Source: Pyropia haitanensis (taxonomy: Eukaryota; Rhodophyta; Bangiophyceae; Bangiales; Bangiaceae). Taken from it: a stretch of 64,000 bases of DNA. Within the stretch, counting starts at the first letter, position 1. The number at the start of each line of letters is the position of its first letter. Position numbers and translations under genes: made by a program. The stretch is taken from assembly GCA_008729055.1 (NCBI GenBank), contig SDUX01000001.1, forward strand, positions 3,689,631 through 3,753,630, given 5' to 3'. The notes beneath the pieces are model-generated. The model was given only the letters and a program-made list of their open reading frames with translations, was not told the origin of the DNA and made no database searches. Of the stretch, positions 1 through 10,810 are shown one piece after another.

Positions 1-2
1 TC

Positions 3-3000
3 GGTGGATCGGATTACCCAAGCCGGGGTGTGTTGCGTATCTGTGTGCCGTTGGCCGATGACCTGTTCCTACCCATGGACGTGGACGTGGTCGACGTCAA
101 CATACCTTTCCTGTTCGGCCTCGACGCCCTGGACGCGAACGAAATGTACGTCAACAACGTGGCCAACAAGCTCATCTGCGTCGCCTACAACCTGTCGATA
201 CCTGTAACGCGCAAGTACGGGCACGTGTTCCTGGAGTGGGGTCGGAATACCCTATACACCATGGTGGAGGTGGAGCGACTGCATCGCCACTTTTGCCATC
301 CACCGCCTGAACGCTTATTTGCTGTGCTGCGGCAGGCGAAGGACCCACACGCCAACAAGGAGACCTTAAGCCGACTGGAGGAAGTGACTGCCACGTGTGA
401 CACCTGTCAACGACTCGCCAAGGAGCCGACCCGTTTCCGCGTGTCGCTGCCATCGGAGGACATTGTGTTCAACAGGACGGTTCTCGTCGACCTCATGTGG
501 CTCGAGAGTGAGCCAGTCCTACATGTGGTGGACAAAGACACCGGCTTCAACGCGGCAGCATTTATGCGCGATGGGGAGACCGCCGATGCTGCCTGGGCCG
601 TGTACCTGCGCATCTGGGTCTACCGCTACGCTGGGCACCCGGACGTGATGCACACGGACCAGGGGCCGCAGCTCACGTCCGCCAAGTGGCGGGCGCTCCT
701 GCAAGCGGTGGGCACAAAGCACATTGAGTCGGGTATTGAATCGCACAACGCCCTTGGATCTGGCGAGCGCTATCACGCCTACTTGCGGCAGATATATCGT
801 CGCGTGCGGGCGGACCACCCAACTCTCGACGCGGAGCACGCGCTTTCCCTGGCCGTCTCTGCAATGAACAACACCGCTGGACCTGCTGGACTCGTGCCGA
901 CCTTGCTTGTGTTTGGCATCGTGCCACGCACGCCGATCAGCCCTGTTGACCTGCCGGAGCAAAAAGTGCGACTGGAGGCGATGAGGACGGCACGGGACGA
1001 GATGAGGCGGACCATTGCGCGAGCCCGGTTGCGGAGAGCCCTGCGCATGCGAGTGCCACGAGCCACCGACGTCGACATTTCTGCTGGCATGGCCGTGCTC
1101 GTGTTCCGCGAGAAACCGGTCAACTGCTGGGTGGGGCCCTACACAGTCATCAAGGCGGATGGCAAACACGTCTGGCTCGACGTGGACGGCACGGCAAAGC
1201 TATTCTCGATCGATAAGGTGAAGCAGTACCGCCACAGCACTGTGCCAGGAGCTGACGGGGCAGAGAGCGATCCAGCGTCTCATGACGGGTCACGCAACGC
1301 GTTGCCGTCTCCGGAAAACGACGTGGAGCTATCCGTGCGCGAGGTGGGTGACGCGGAGCTGGACCAGCTGATGGACGTCATGCGCACAGGTGAGCAGCTG
1401 CTGGTGAACGTCTGTGCCGGACTGCACACCTTCTCGCACACCGACTCGCCGCCTGTGCACGTTTATCCCACATCGGACGTGCTTATTACCGAGGTGCTTA
1501 AGGAGACCGACGTGCGCATCCAATCAGAGCCGTTCCGAGCATCAACCCAACGGGAGGTGGACGGCCTGTTGGGGCGCGGCACAATGAAGGTCGTCAAGAA
1601 GCAGTCCTTACCTGAGGGGGCAAATATCGTCGGAGGGCGTTTCGTTCACACCCTCAAGCACGTCGGATCCTCCAAGGAGCAACCAAAGTCACGCTACGTT
1701 GCGCAAGGCCACAAAGATTGGGACAAGCGATTCGTGGTTCACAACCTGTCGACATTGCGGCAGCGGTCTACCAAGGTCGTGGTATCTACCAGTGCGGTGC
1801 TTGGATATCGAATCTTCGCGCATGACGTGAACCAGTCCTACCTCCAAAGCATGGAGAAGATGACTCGGGACATCTACCTGCAACCAAGGGCGGCGGACAG
1901 GGAGTACTTTGGGATTGGTGAGGACGAGGTGCTGCAGCTGGTGCGGCCGCTGTATGGGATTTGTGACGCTGGTGACTACTGGGCCTCCACGTTCACTGCC
2001 CATGTGGAGGAAGACCTGGGCATGGCACCAACGACAGGGGACCCTGCGCTGTATGTGCGAGACGGGGCGGACGGTGTGGATGGTCTACTGGGCACCTACG
2101 TCGATGACAGCATCCTCGGCGGCAACGAGACCTTCCAGATGCTGACAGAGGCAACTCTACGTCAGTTTGACGCCAAACCTCGGCAGTGGGACAATTTTGA
2201 GTTCCTCGACGTCACCATCACTTCCACCCGCGGCGCTGATTGGTGCACGCGGTTGAGCCAGATGAACTACATCGTCGCCCTGAGCCAACTGAAGCTGTCG
2301 GCGACGTACGACGAGTTTGTATCCGTACGCGCCGCTGTCGCTTGGCTGTCGCACACTCGGCCGGACCTGTGTTGTGCCATCAACCGTGCGGCCCAAGCTA
2401 CTCCCAAGTCTTACTGCAAGCGGCACGTGCGAGAGCTCAATAAGGCCATCAAGCGCGCGAAGAGTACCAGCGATTGGGCGCTTATTTACCGCCCCCTCCG
2501 ACGTGCATCGCTGCGGCTGAAGGTCTACGCGGATGCGTCCTTTGCGTCCAACGATGACGGGTCGTCCCAGCTGGGCTACCTAATCTTGTTATGTGACGAC
2601 CGCGGCGCCTGCCACGTGCTGTCCTACTCAAGCAAGAAGTCACGCCGAGTGGTACGCTCCATTATGGCGGGCGAGGTGTACGCGTTTGGCAACGCGTTTG
2701 ACGAAGCGTTTATCATCAAGCATGACCTAGAGCGTATCTACCACCAGCACATCCCGCTCATCATGCTGACGGACTCCAAGCAGCTGTTTGATGTCATTAC
2801 GCGCGCCTCGCACCCGACGGAGAAGCGACTGATGATTGACGTGGCGGCGGCTCGAGAGGCTTATAACAACCAGGAGATTTCTAATGTCGGCCTGCTCAAG
2901 TCCGAGAACAACGCCGCCGACGGACTGACGAAACCACATCACTGCGCTGCGCTTGAGCGCATCTTGACGACCGGGGAGGACAACAACCCTATCCAGCAGT

Positions 3001-3062
3001 GGATCATCCGTGCTGCCGCGGCCCCCAAGCCCTTCGAGAAGGAAAGGGGGGAGTGTGGCTGA
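3..3062 (+). CDS. copia pol polyprotein (protease end, integrase, RT, RNase H), 5'-truncated by the window
   Basis: The frame is open from base 3, so the start is upstream. The first ~40 residues look like the end of a retropepsin domain (PFLFGLDALDA). A GAG-pre-integrase/zinc-binding HHCC region follows (HRHFCHP ... CDTCQ), then the integrase core with its second catalytic Asp in MHTDQGPQ and the acidic third position near GSGERYH. Reverse transcriptase carries LYGICDAGDYW and the active-site YVDD at 2097-2108. RNase H has YADASFAS, SRRVVRSIMAGE and MLTDSK, ending with the copia-typical AADGLTKP. No stop or frame break was found, so the element could still encode an active enzyme set. The stop overlaps the start of the 3' LTR by a few bases. 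Confidence 0.93.
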   Translation, partial: GGSDYPSRGVLRICVPLADDLFLPMDVDVVDVNIPFLFGLDALDANEMYVNNVANKLICVAYNLSIPVTRKYGHVFLEWGRNTLYTMVEVERLHRHFCHPPPERLFAVLRQAKDPHANKETLSRLEEVTATCDTCQRLAKEPTRFRVSLPSEDIVFNRTVLVDLMWLESEPVLHVVDKDTGFNAAAFMRDGETADAAWAVYLRIWVYRYAGHPDVMHTDQGPQLTSAKWRALLQAVGTKHIESGIESHNALGSGERYHAYLRQIYRRVRADHPTLDAEHALSLAVSAMNNTAGPAGLVPTLLVFGIVPRTPISPVDLPEQKVRLEAMRTARDEMRRTIARARLRRALRMRVPRATDVDISAGMAVLVFREKPVNCWVGPYTVIKADGKHVWLDVDGTAKLFSIDKVKQYRHSTVPGADGAESDPASHDGSRNALPSPENDVELSVREVGDAELDQLMDVMRTGEQLLVNVCAGLHTFSHTDSPPVHVYPTSDVLITEVLKETDVRIQSEPFRASTQREVDGLLGRGTMKVVKKQSLPEGANIVGGRFVHTLKHVGSSKEQPKSRYVAQGHKDWDKRFVVHNLSTLRQRSTKVVVSTSAVLGYRIFAHDVNQSYLQSMEKMTRDIYLQPRAADREYFGIGEDEVLQLVRPLYGICDAGDYWASTFTAHVEEDLGMAPTTGDPALYVRDGADGVDGLLGTYVDDSILGGNETFQMLTEATLRQFDAKPRQWDNFEFLDVTITSTRGADWCTRLSQMNYIVALSQLKLSATYDEFVSVRAAVAWLSHTRPDLCCAINRAAQATPKSYCKRHVRELNKAIKRAKSTSDWALIYRPLRRASLRLKVYADASFASNDDGSSQLGYLILLCDDRGACHVLSYSSKKSRRVVRSIMAGEVYAFGNAFDEAFIIKHDLERIYHQHIPLIMLTDSKQLFDVITRASHPTEKRLMIDVAAAREAYNNQEISNVGLLKSENNAADGLTKPHHCAALERILTTGEDNNPIQQWIIRAAAAPKPFEKERGECG
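3036..3053 (+). other. polypurine tract of the copia element
   Basis: An uninterrupted 18-base purine stretch (gagaaggaaagggggga then g) lies directly 5' of the LTR start TGTGGC. It is the expected plus-strand primer site for LTR retrotransposon reverse transcription and fixes the LTR boundary. It still lies within the last codons of pol. Confidence 0.85.
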
Positions 3063-3637
3063 TTCCATCGTGCCTACTGCGTGCTTGCGGCCGCGGCTAT
3101 GGATTGTCAGGTGCTGGCCAATGATTGCGCTGGATTGCACGACACCTGTGATTGCGTATCACACGGGTGGCTGATTGGCGCCTTCGGGGGGGCGAGATTG
3201 TATGCGTTGCCTGCGTGCTGGCGGCGCCCTGCTGGCCTGTCGGCGACCTGTGTGGCAGGCGCTGCTCGTGCGTAGCCCTGGCTCGTGTGTGCGCACCTGC
3301 GTTTTTTGTGCGTGCACGAGGGGGGGGCTTGGCCCGACGTGTGTGGGCGCGTCTGCATGCCTGCGGGGGGGGGGCCATGCGTGCACCGGTGCCCGTGTGG
3401 GCGCGCGTGCGTGCCCGTGACGTGCGGGGGGGAGGGGGCCTGTGCCGGCCCTACATGAGGGCACGCACGGTGCGCTGAGGGACGATTGCGCGGAGAGAAA
3501 GAAGAACAACGACGAAGAAGAAGGACTCTTGGATTGCTGTGTCTGGGGCGTGCACGGACGTCGGCTGCCCCATCTACACGGATCCGCGGTCGGTTGCAGG
3601 CCGTGAGTCTGATCTGATTTCTACCAATACTGCCACA
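3054..3637 (+). repeat. 3' long terminal repeat (584 bp)
   Basis: The LTR starts with TGTGGC right after the polypurine tract and ends with GCCACA at 3632-3637. These form a perfect 6-bp terminal inverted repeat of the TG...CA type. The interior is rich in short G runs and CpG and holds no plausible gene. The 5' LTR is outside the window, so LTR divergence (insertion age) cannot be judged. Confidence 0.85.
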
Positions 3638-4046
3638 TGATTCACGGGATCTCTGTCTAGTTGACCAATCAACGGTCTCCAAGTGAACGATCATGTACCA
3701 CAAATCGACACACGCTTGTCCTTCCCGCACACAAGCTGCGCGAATATCCACACGATCCGTGCTGCTCCCTCGCGCGAGGAGTGTGTCAGGACCTCGTTTG
3801 TGTGCTCACGGCCGTTGATACAAAGGGCGGCACTCGAGTTCCGCTGCGGGTTTCGTTTCCGGCGTGGGAGCTCTGCCAGCGGGCCGCGGTGCTGAACGTC
3901 TTCTCTCCTCTCCTGCCGGCGTCCGCGCGGTGGGACGGGACGCTGCGCGCCTGCTCCCTGCCCGACCCCCTTGGCGACAGCCGCTTGGCGCGCCGCCGCG
4001 GCGACGCGGACGTAGCTTGCTGTTTGTCGAGCGTTACGCCCGCGCC
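3638..4046. other. intergenic: LTR end to first ATG of the bZIP-like gene
   Basis: About 400 bases of moderately GC-rich sequence with no supported gene. It should hold the promoter and 5'UTR of the downstream gene. The reading frame is open back to a GTG at 3864, but eukaryotic initiation favours the ATG at 4047. No clear TATA box was recognised. Confidence 0.5.
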
Positions 4047-4737
4047 ATGTGGTGCGCCACCGCTGGCGCGGGCGGCGGGGGTGACAGGCGCGGCGGCGGC
4101 GGCAACGGCGACGGCGGGGGCGGCTCCCCGCTCCCGCCTCTGTCGCCGCTGCGGCCAGACGACGGCGTGGTGCCGACGTGGCCGCTGTCACCTCTGCTGG
4201 GCACCGCAGCCGCCGGTGGGGATGGCCTTGGTGGGGGTGGCGGCGGTGGCGGGTGCGCGCTCGGTGTGCCCCTGTCGCCGCTGCTGCGGGCGGACGGGGG
4301 CGCGCACGCGTGGCTGTCCCCGTGCTCACCACCGCCCGCCAGTGGGGTGGCGCTGACCGCCGACGACGGTGACGCCGGCGGTGGGGCATGGACGCCGCGC
4401 GAGGGGACGCCTCCGTCATGGGCGGCCTCGCCGGCGGAGGGGGCGTCCCCCCTGTCGCGCCCATGGGCCGCCCTGCCTGCGGGCGGCCCGGCTGGGTTTG
4501 CGGGCACCACCGGCGGCGTGAACCGTGCGCCTGGTCCGGAGACTCCCCCTTCCCCGGTGCCGCGGCCAGACGCCGAGGTCTCCCCGTTTGGCCCCACGCT
4601 GCCGCGCATGAGCCCCGGGTGCGAGGTCGACGCGGAGCGGGTGGAGAGCTTCCACCAGCGAGTCGACAGCCTGGACACGGAGGCCCGGGAGTGGCTGCTT
4701 CCCACTGGACTATCGTGGCCGCCGGCAAAGGCTGGCA

Positions 4738-4804
<67 letters not shown>

Positions 4805-6989
4805 GGACGGACTGTCCGTAATCTCCTCTGCGGTCGACCCGTTCTTCCTCTTGCCACTGCACGTTACCCCCGACGCCCTCTCTGCTGGCCTGTACCGCGA
4901 AAAGACCGTCCTCTCCTGCCGCACCGGGCGGGTGCTCAACTCCATGTCCATGCTGATTCTTCCTTCCCACACGACCGCCGCGGGCTGGCTCCTGGGGTGG
5001 GTCTTCACCGAGTGGGCCGAGAACGACACGGCGTCGCTGGAGATGGACACCCCGCCGTGTACGTCCCCGGTCACACGGGTCGCGCTGGACGCCGGGAGAG
5101 GCATGGTGGCCCTGTCCGCCTACTTTGAGGACGGCGCCCACGTGCAGTTTGACGTTGTCGAGGCGCTCCCCGACGGCGGGGGCGTCACCAAGGAGCAGTA
5201 CGTCCTGCGGCGTGGGCGCGAAGGCGGCTCGGCTTCGAGCCGCGCGCGCATCATCCACGCGACGGTGGCGCACATGGAGCAGGGGGCGGACGTCTCGGCG
5301 GGGGATGCCGCCGAGCGGCGGGGGCCGTTCCACCCAGGCAGCGGGGACGGCGGCATGCTCGGGCCCCTCTGCACGGGCCACTACTTTGGCGGCGTGGTCA
5401 ACGCGCTCGCCGGCCTCTGCCTGTCGGACGACAGCGGCACGCCGTCGGCGCCGCGCTCGCCGTCGGCGTCGCCGATTTGGGGCGCGCCGCCTGGGTTGGC
5501 GTCCTCCCCGGCCGCCAGCCTGCTGTCGGCCGCGTCCATGGTGACGGATGCGGTCGTGCCGGCGGCGGCGCCGGCCACCCAGTTTGAGCTGCACGTGGAC
5601 ACCCCCGGGTACGCGATGCGGCGGCGGTTACGGGCGGCGGCGCTGCACTCTGCGACACTCCGTGTGTCTGCATGGCGGCCGCTGGGGGGGTGGGGGGGTG
5701 GTCAATTGACACCCGCCCGGCAGCTGGCGGTCTGTGCGCCGCCGCCCGCGGACCCGCCGCCGCCCCTGGATGCCTCGGACCCGTTGGCCCCCCTTCAGGA
5801 GGAGTGGTCCCGGCTTGTGCCGGACATCCCGCCGGCTGCGCGTGCGCCCGCGCTGCCCGAGCCGTTTCCCGTGCACGACCTGATGGAGGGGGTGCTCCCT
5901 GCCATCCCCGTGGACTGGGCGGTAGACGTACCCCTGAGCGCGGACGACGACGTCGACGACCTGGCGGCGGCGGCCGCCGCTGCCACCGCCGCGTTGGCCG
6001 TCCCCGCCGCGGCTGGAGGTTACCCGCCCCCCTCTGCCATCGACGGTGCTCCCACCGCGCAGTGGGCTGTCCCCAGTGCTGCAAGTGGGGGGCTGCCCAC
6101 CCCTGCCACGGGCGGCGCCGCCCCCGCCTCCGCCACGGGCTCTAGGGCGGCTGCGATTGCGCCCGCCGGGAGGGGCAGGGCCATCCCCATTGCGCCCGCC
6201 GGCTCGGTGGCGGCCGCCGTCCCCTACCCCGCGGCTGCCGCGGTGGCGGCCGCCCCCCCCACGGCCGCCGCCGCCGGCGCGGGCGTGCCCACCGCCCGGG
6301 GCGCCCGCCCAGCGACGGGCGCGTCGCGGCGGCGGGGCCCGCTGTCGCCCGACGAGGTGGCCAACCCCGTCCGCTACGCGCGGATGCTGCGGAACCGGGA
6401 GAGCGCGCGTCGGAGCAACGAGCGGCGGCGGGTAGCGCGGCTCGCCGCCAGGGCGGCCAAGGAGGGCGGGCACCCCGTGTCGGCAGGCGGCGGCGGTGCC
6501 GCGCCGTCGGGCGCTGGGGGGGGTAGCGGCGGGGGGGCGGCCACAGACGGGGGGGGGGGGTGCGTTAAACTGCTGCCGACGGCGGCTGTGGCTTGGCCAC
6601 GCAAGCCTGCTTTTTCAGTGCCCCTCGCTCTGACCTGTTGTTTTTTTCCTGTTGGGCCGTGGGCGTCCTTCCCGCGGCCACGGTGGGCACGTCGCCGTCG
6701 CGGTGACCGCGGGTCCCCGCAGCCCATTTGGCCGACACCCCCCCCCCCTCTCCTGTCCTATTCCGCCACAGCCCCGGCGAGGTCCGAGTCGAGCTGCCGG
6801 GCTCCCTGCCGGCTGGTGCTCGCGGCGGCGCGGCGTGCGCCGCCACGGGCATGGCTGCGGCCAGGCCCTGTGCCGGCGGCCGCCGCCCAAACGTGGACCG
6901 GCTTGACGCCGTTGCCGCATGGTGGCGGCAGCGGCGGGCGGCAGGCGTCGCGTGGGGGGGTGGCCAGACGGTGTCACGGGCTCCGCTGA
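4047..6989 (+). CDS. large protein with a bZIP-like basic region, possible spliced 3' end
   Basis: Start chosen at the first ATG (4047). The protein is long and Gly/Pro/Ala-rich. A more ordered segment at about 4850-5640 (around SMSMLILPSHTTAAGWLLG) matches no family I know. Near 6364-6435 lies a plant-bZIP-like basic stretch (MLRNRESARRSNERRR). The invariant Arg of the N-x7-R signature is Asn here, and no heptad leucine zipper follows, so DNA binding as a dimer is doubtful. The unspliced frame stops at 6989. A frame-consistent intron is possible from GT at 6560 to AG at 6771, after a strong polypyrimidine tract, which would extend the protein to 7087 instead. A (GCG)n tract inside encodes poly-Gly. 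Nuclear regulatory role is an inference. Confidence 0.6.
4741..4805 (+). repeat. (GCG)n triplet tract encoding poly-Gly
   Basis: About 21 uninterrupted GCG/GGC units inside the preceding open frame give a run of glycines. The length is a multiple of three, so changes in copy number would keep the frame. It is one of several such tracts in the window (also 23676-23734 and 39418-39470). Confidence 0.9.
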
Positions 6990-8143
6990 CCAGCCACCCG
7001 CGGGGAGGTGGGGCGTGCGTGCCGTGCTGTGCCGCCGTCGAGGGGTCGTGGGGGCAGGGGGGGTGGGGGGGCGGAGTGAGGTCGTGACGACCCCGCGCTT
7101 GCCGTCGCACGGCGTCGCGGCCGCCGCCGCCCCGGCGCGGGGGTCCCCGCCGGCGGCCACCACGGCGGCGGCGACCTGCGCCGCCGCCGCCGCCGCGGGC
7201 GGCCGTGCGCCGGCGCGCGTCGGCGACGCGGCCGCCGCGGCTGCTGGCGGCTGCCGCCGCCGCCACCGCCGCGGCGGCCGCCTCACCCCGATGGCGGGCG
7301 GCGGCTGTTGGACGGCCACGGGCGGTGGCAGGCGGCGACGGTCCGTGGGGGGGACATGCAGCGCCGGCCGCGGCGGCCGCGGCGGCGTGTGAGGAGGGTG
7401 CCGCGGCGGCGGCGGATGGGTGCGGTCCCTATCGAGATGACCAGACTTCACTGCTGGGCAAGCAAAGACACCCACGACACGCAACAGCGGTCACACCAAG
7501 AAAAATAGAACCGCCCGCAACATCAGTGTGGGCGGTGGGGCCCACCCGCCGGCCGGCCGGGCGCTGCTCTGCGCCGGCGACGGGGGCAGCACGGGGAGGC
7601 CGCTGTCAGGCAGCAAGCAGAAGAGCACGGACAGACTATGTAGCACGGACCACAGCACGGAGGCGTCTGTCGTGCCGACAGGGGCGCAGCTCCGCAGCAC
7701 TCCGACGCACTTTGTCCTCTCTGTCAGACTGGGTGATGAGGAGTGTGTGCCATTGATAGGCGGTTGTGCCTCTGGATGGACCATGTAATTGGCCACACGA
7801 AATGTGGCCCATGTGCGTAAGCTATCATTCTTCTACTGTCGCCACACTTTTTCTCGTCGTTCCGAAAGTAGATAATATGTGCAAAATGCATTAATCCTGC
7901 GCTGGCGCGGTTAGTTTTTGACACTTGAAGACGAAAGCACGTTCAATCGACAGCTCCTGACGCGGCCGATCTGGCGCTGGGGCCGGTTTAGAAATGTTCT
8001 GGGTCGAAAATAATGAGGATTGTAAAGTAGTGAGCCACATTCAATAATAGCGAGAAAAAAGCAAAAGAGGAACAGATACAGACGGTACACACTGCAAAGT
8101 GGTCACCAAGAACAAAAGGCACTCAGCCCGCGCGGCGGGCGGC
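6990..8143. other. intergenic, convergent 3' ends
   Basis: This lies between the bZIP-like gene (+) and the WLM gene (-). The first half is GC-rich low-complexity sequence and may include a spliced last exon (to 7087). From about 7780 to 8100 the composition becomes much more AT-rich, with aataa-like strings, which suits 3'UTR and polyadenylation signals for the two converging genes. No credible ORF or RNA gene was seen. Confidence 0.5.
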
Positions 8144-10210
8144 TCAGCCCCGCGCCAGCGCTGCCGCCTCCACCTCCACCTTGCCCATCCACAGCAGCGC
8201 CGCGTCGGGCCGCCCACACACCCACCACCCGCCCTCCTCCCGAAAGCCCACCGCCGCCAGCACCGCCGCGGCGCCCGCCCAGCGGCCGGCGCGTGCCCAA
8301 AACGGGCCCGCCACGCCCGCGCGCACTCGCCGGTGGCGCTCCCCGGCGGCGCCCGCCGGCGACCGCAGCGCGTTGGTTACCAGCGCGTGAAGGGTGTCGA
8401 GCGCCACGTCCGCGGCCGACGGGGGGCCGCCGTCCGTGTCGGCCACCGCCGCGCGGCCCGCCGCGCCGCCGCTGCTGGCCGGCGCCTGTGCCACCGACGC
8501 AGCTTCAACCAGCTGGACCAGCCCTGCACGCAGGGCGGGTAGTTCGGCGGGCGGCGCCCCACCCGCCGGCCCGCCATCGCCGTCGACACTGGCAGCGGGT
8601 CCACCCCCGCCGCCGCGCTCCGGCGCATTCAGCAGCCACGTGACGGCAGCGGCGGGGGTGGCGGGCGGATTGACCGCCCGCAACGCCAGGCGTGCCAAGC
8701 GCGCGGGGAAGCCCATTGCCACGACCGCCGCCACGTCGGGGGGGAGAGAAGGGGTAGCCGCCGCGGGGGGGCGGTGGGGGCGGCAGCGGCGGCGCCGTTT
8801 GCTACCCCAGGCGGTTCACTCACAGGTGCAGCCACCATAGCAGCGTGGTCTGTGGATGTCGTCGACGCGGGCGTGGGTGTCCCGACGGCAAGAGACTCGC
8901 CCGCCGTTGGCGAGTCACGCGGCGGCGACGGCGCCGTGTCGGTCGGCTCGCCCGCCCCGGGCGCGCGATCGTGACCCACCTCGCGAGCTCCTGTCGGTGC
9001 TCCCACCACCGCCACACCACTCGGGCGGCCCGCCATGCCTGCGTCTGCCAGCGGCAGTGGCTCACGCGCGTCGCGCGCCCCCGCGGAGACACGCAGGTCC
9101 GCCACCGCCGCCGTGGTTGCCGCCGCCGCTGCCGCCGTTCCCGCCCTCGCCGCTGCCGCCACTGCCGCCGCTGCGGCTGCCTCGGCACGAGCGGCCGCCG
9201 CCGCGGCGGCCCCCCCCCCCCCCCCCCACCCAGCCTCCGAGGCGCCTCCACCCCCCCCCGGCGCCAACGACCGGGGCGGGCGCGTACTCCCCCCCCCCGT
9301 CCAGGCGGCGCCCCGCGCCGCGCGCGGCATTGACCGCTCCCCCCTCGCGCGAAATCTCCGCCATGAGCGCATAGAAGCGCGCGTCGTGGTCGCCCCACAC
9401 ATTGTGCGACAGCTCGTGCCAGAGGACCTCGAGCACCTTCCACCGCGGCCGCAGCCCCGCCCCATCGTCGGTGCGGAGGCGTAGGCGGATCTCCTGCCCC
9501 GCGTTGACGTTAAAGCCGAGCACGCAGACCGGGTCAACGCCGACCTTGCCCGACGCGGGCATCTCGGCAAGGCGGCCGACGCGCCACGAACGGGCGCGCA
9601 TCACCGCCAGGACGCCGGCGTCGGTGGCGAGGGAGGTGAGCAGCGCCCGCGCCGCGTCGGCGCCGGGGAGCGGCAGCACCTCGATGGCGCCAAAGCCGTA
9701 CGCCGTTGGCGACGGGCCGCCGGTCGTGCGGGCGGGCGTCGCGGCGGCCACGCGTGGCCGCCTGTCGCGCGCGGCGGCCGGCGGCGCGTGGCCGACGCCG
9801 TCGCCCAGCGGTCGCAGCCGCCGGTCGGGGGTGGCCGCCACCGCCGCGGTCAGTGCCGACAGGTCCGCCGACGGGGGGGCCAGCACCAGCACCACCGCTG
9901 GGGGGGTGACGTCGGTGGGGACGCCCGCGGCCTGGAGGGTGGTCGCGCGGGCGGTCCCGCCAGCGCGGCCGATGCCCCCGCCTCCGTCACCACCACCGCC
10001 ACCACCGCCATCGCCGTTGCTGTTGCCGTCGCCGCCGTCGTCGCCCTCGGGCAGCTGTCGCCCCGCGTGGAGCAGACGCATGGCCGCCGGGGTGATGGCG
10101 TGGCCGGTCAGCGCCGCGACGCGCACCCGCAGGTCCGCCAGTGTGGTGGCCCCGTCCACGCCATCGACAGGGTACGCGCCACCGCGCCAGTGGATTTCCA
10201 GGGCGCCCAT
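8144..10210 (-). CDS. UBL-WLM-UBA-PUB domain metalloprotease-like protein
   Basis: Start ATG at 10210-10208, stop at 8144. Domain order: ubiquitin-like fold (residues ~4-54, with LHAGRQL), Gly/Asp-rich linker, WLM (Wss1-like) domain with zinc site HELSHNVWGDH (His265, Glu266, His269, His275), then an Ala-rich linker. A UBA domain (VVAMGFPARLARLALRAVN) and a C-terminal PUB domain (DTLHALVTNALRSP ... AAAVLAAVGF) follow. WLM proteases of this family act on ubiquitin/SUMO-conjugated or DNA-crosslinked proteins, and PUB domains bind p97/Cdc48. The same architecture occurs in land plants. The frame changes twice, at the 18-C run 9210-9227 and near G runs at 8738-8771, while the domains continue. 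Introns there are not excluded. It is transcribed divergently from the cation transporter. Confidence 0.82.
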
Positions 10211-10810
10211 CGCCACCAGGGCAACAGGGGGCAGAGACAGAAAGCAGAGCGGCTCGGACGGCGAGCGAGACGGGGGAGGACGGTGGAACCAAAGGAGAAG
10301 AACAGAGGGGAGAGCTACCAGCGCCACTGCGAGTCAAGGCCTTGAAAGGACCATTGGCCGCCCGTGGGCGAGACACGACCACGCAGGGACGGCACGTCTG
10401 CCAAGAGACGGGCAGATGTGCCAGCACGCTCCGAAGGTACACCCGCAGTCATCCTCATGAAGCAGGTGCACACGATGGAGGGTCTCTCTGTAGATGGAAT
10501 GGATGCGAGCGCCCAAAGAGGTTGGACAGCAAGGATCGTAACGGCTGCAAGTCCACCAGGAACCCACAGAGTTATTTTGGGCGGGCTACATGACAGTTGT
10601 GTACACAATTGATTTGGTTTTAGAGCAATCAGACAGCCAGTGTGTGCACGCTTGACACTAAAAGGCGTCTCGGCGGCAGGGGATCGCCGGATGCGCTACT
10701 GGTACGGGCGTCGTTGTGGCATCCGCATCCACCCGGCCCCATGTTCGCCTTGTGGTGTGGTGGCCCCTGTGCCGCCCATTGGCGTCCCGGGTGGCGTCCG
10801 ACCCGCTGAC
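10211..10810. promoter_or_regulatory. divergent promoter region, WLM gene (-) and CDF transporter (+)
   Basis: About 600 bases separate the two start codons, with no ORF that looks coding. It has more balanced composition than the coding DNA around it and should hold both promoters. No specific motif could be assigned. Confidence 0.5.

Larger units (their letters stand above)
1..3637 (+). mobile_element. Ty1/copia LTR retrotransposon, 3' part
   Basis: The element enters from the left edge, so the 5' LTR, gag and most of the protease are outside the window. What is seen runs in copia (not gypsy) order: protease tail, integrase, reverse transcriptase, RNase H, polypurine tract, 3' LTR. The pol frame is uninterrupted, which suggests a recent insertion. 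Base composition of the pol region is visibly less GC-extreme than host genes, as expected for a mobile element. The 3' target-site duplication would be the bases after 3637 (tgatt if 5 bp), which cannot be checked without the left end. Confidence 0.93.
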
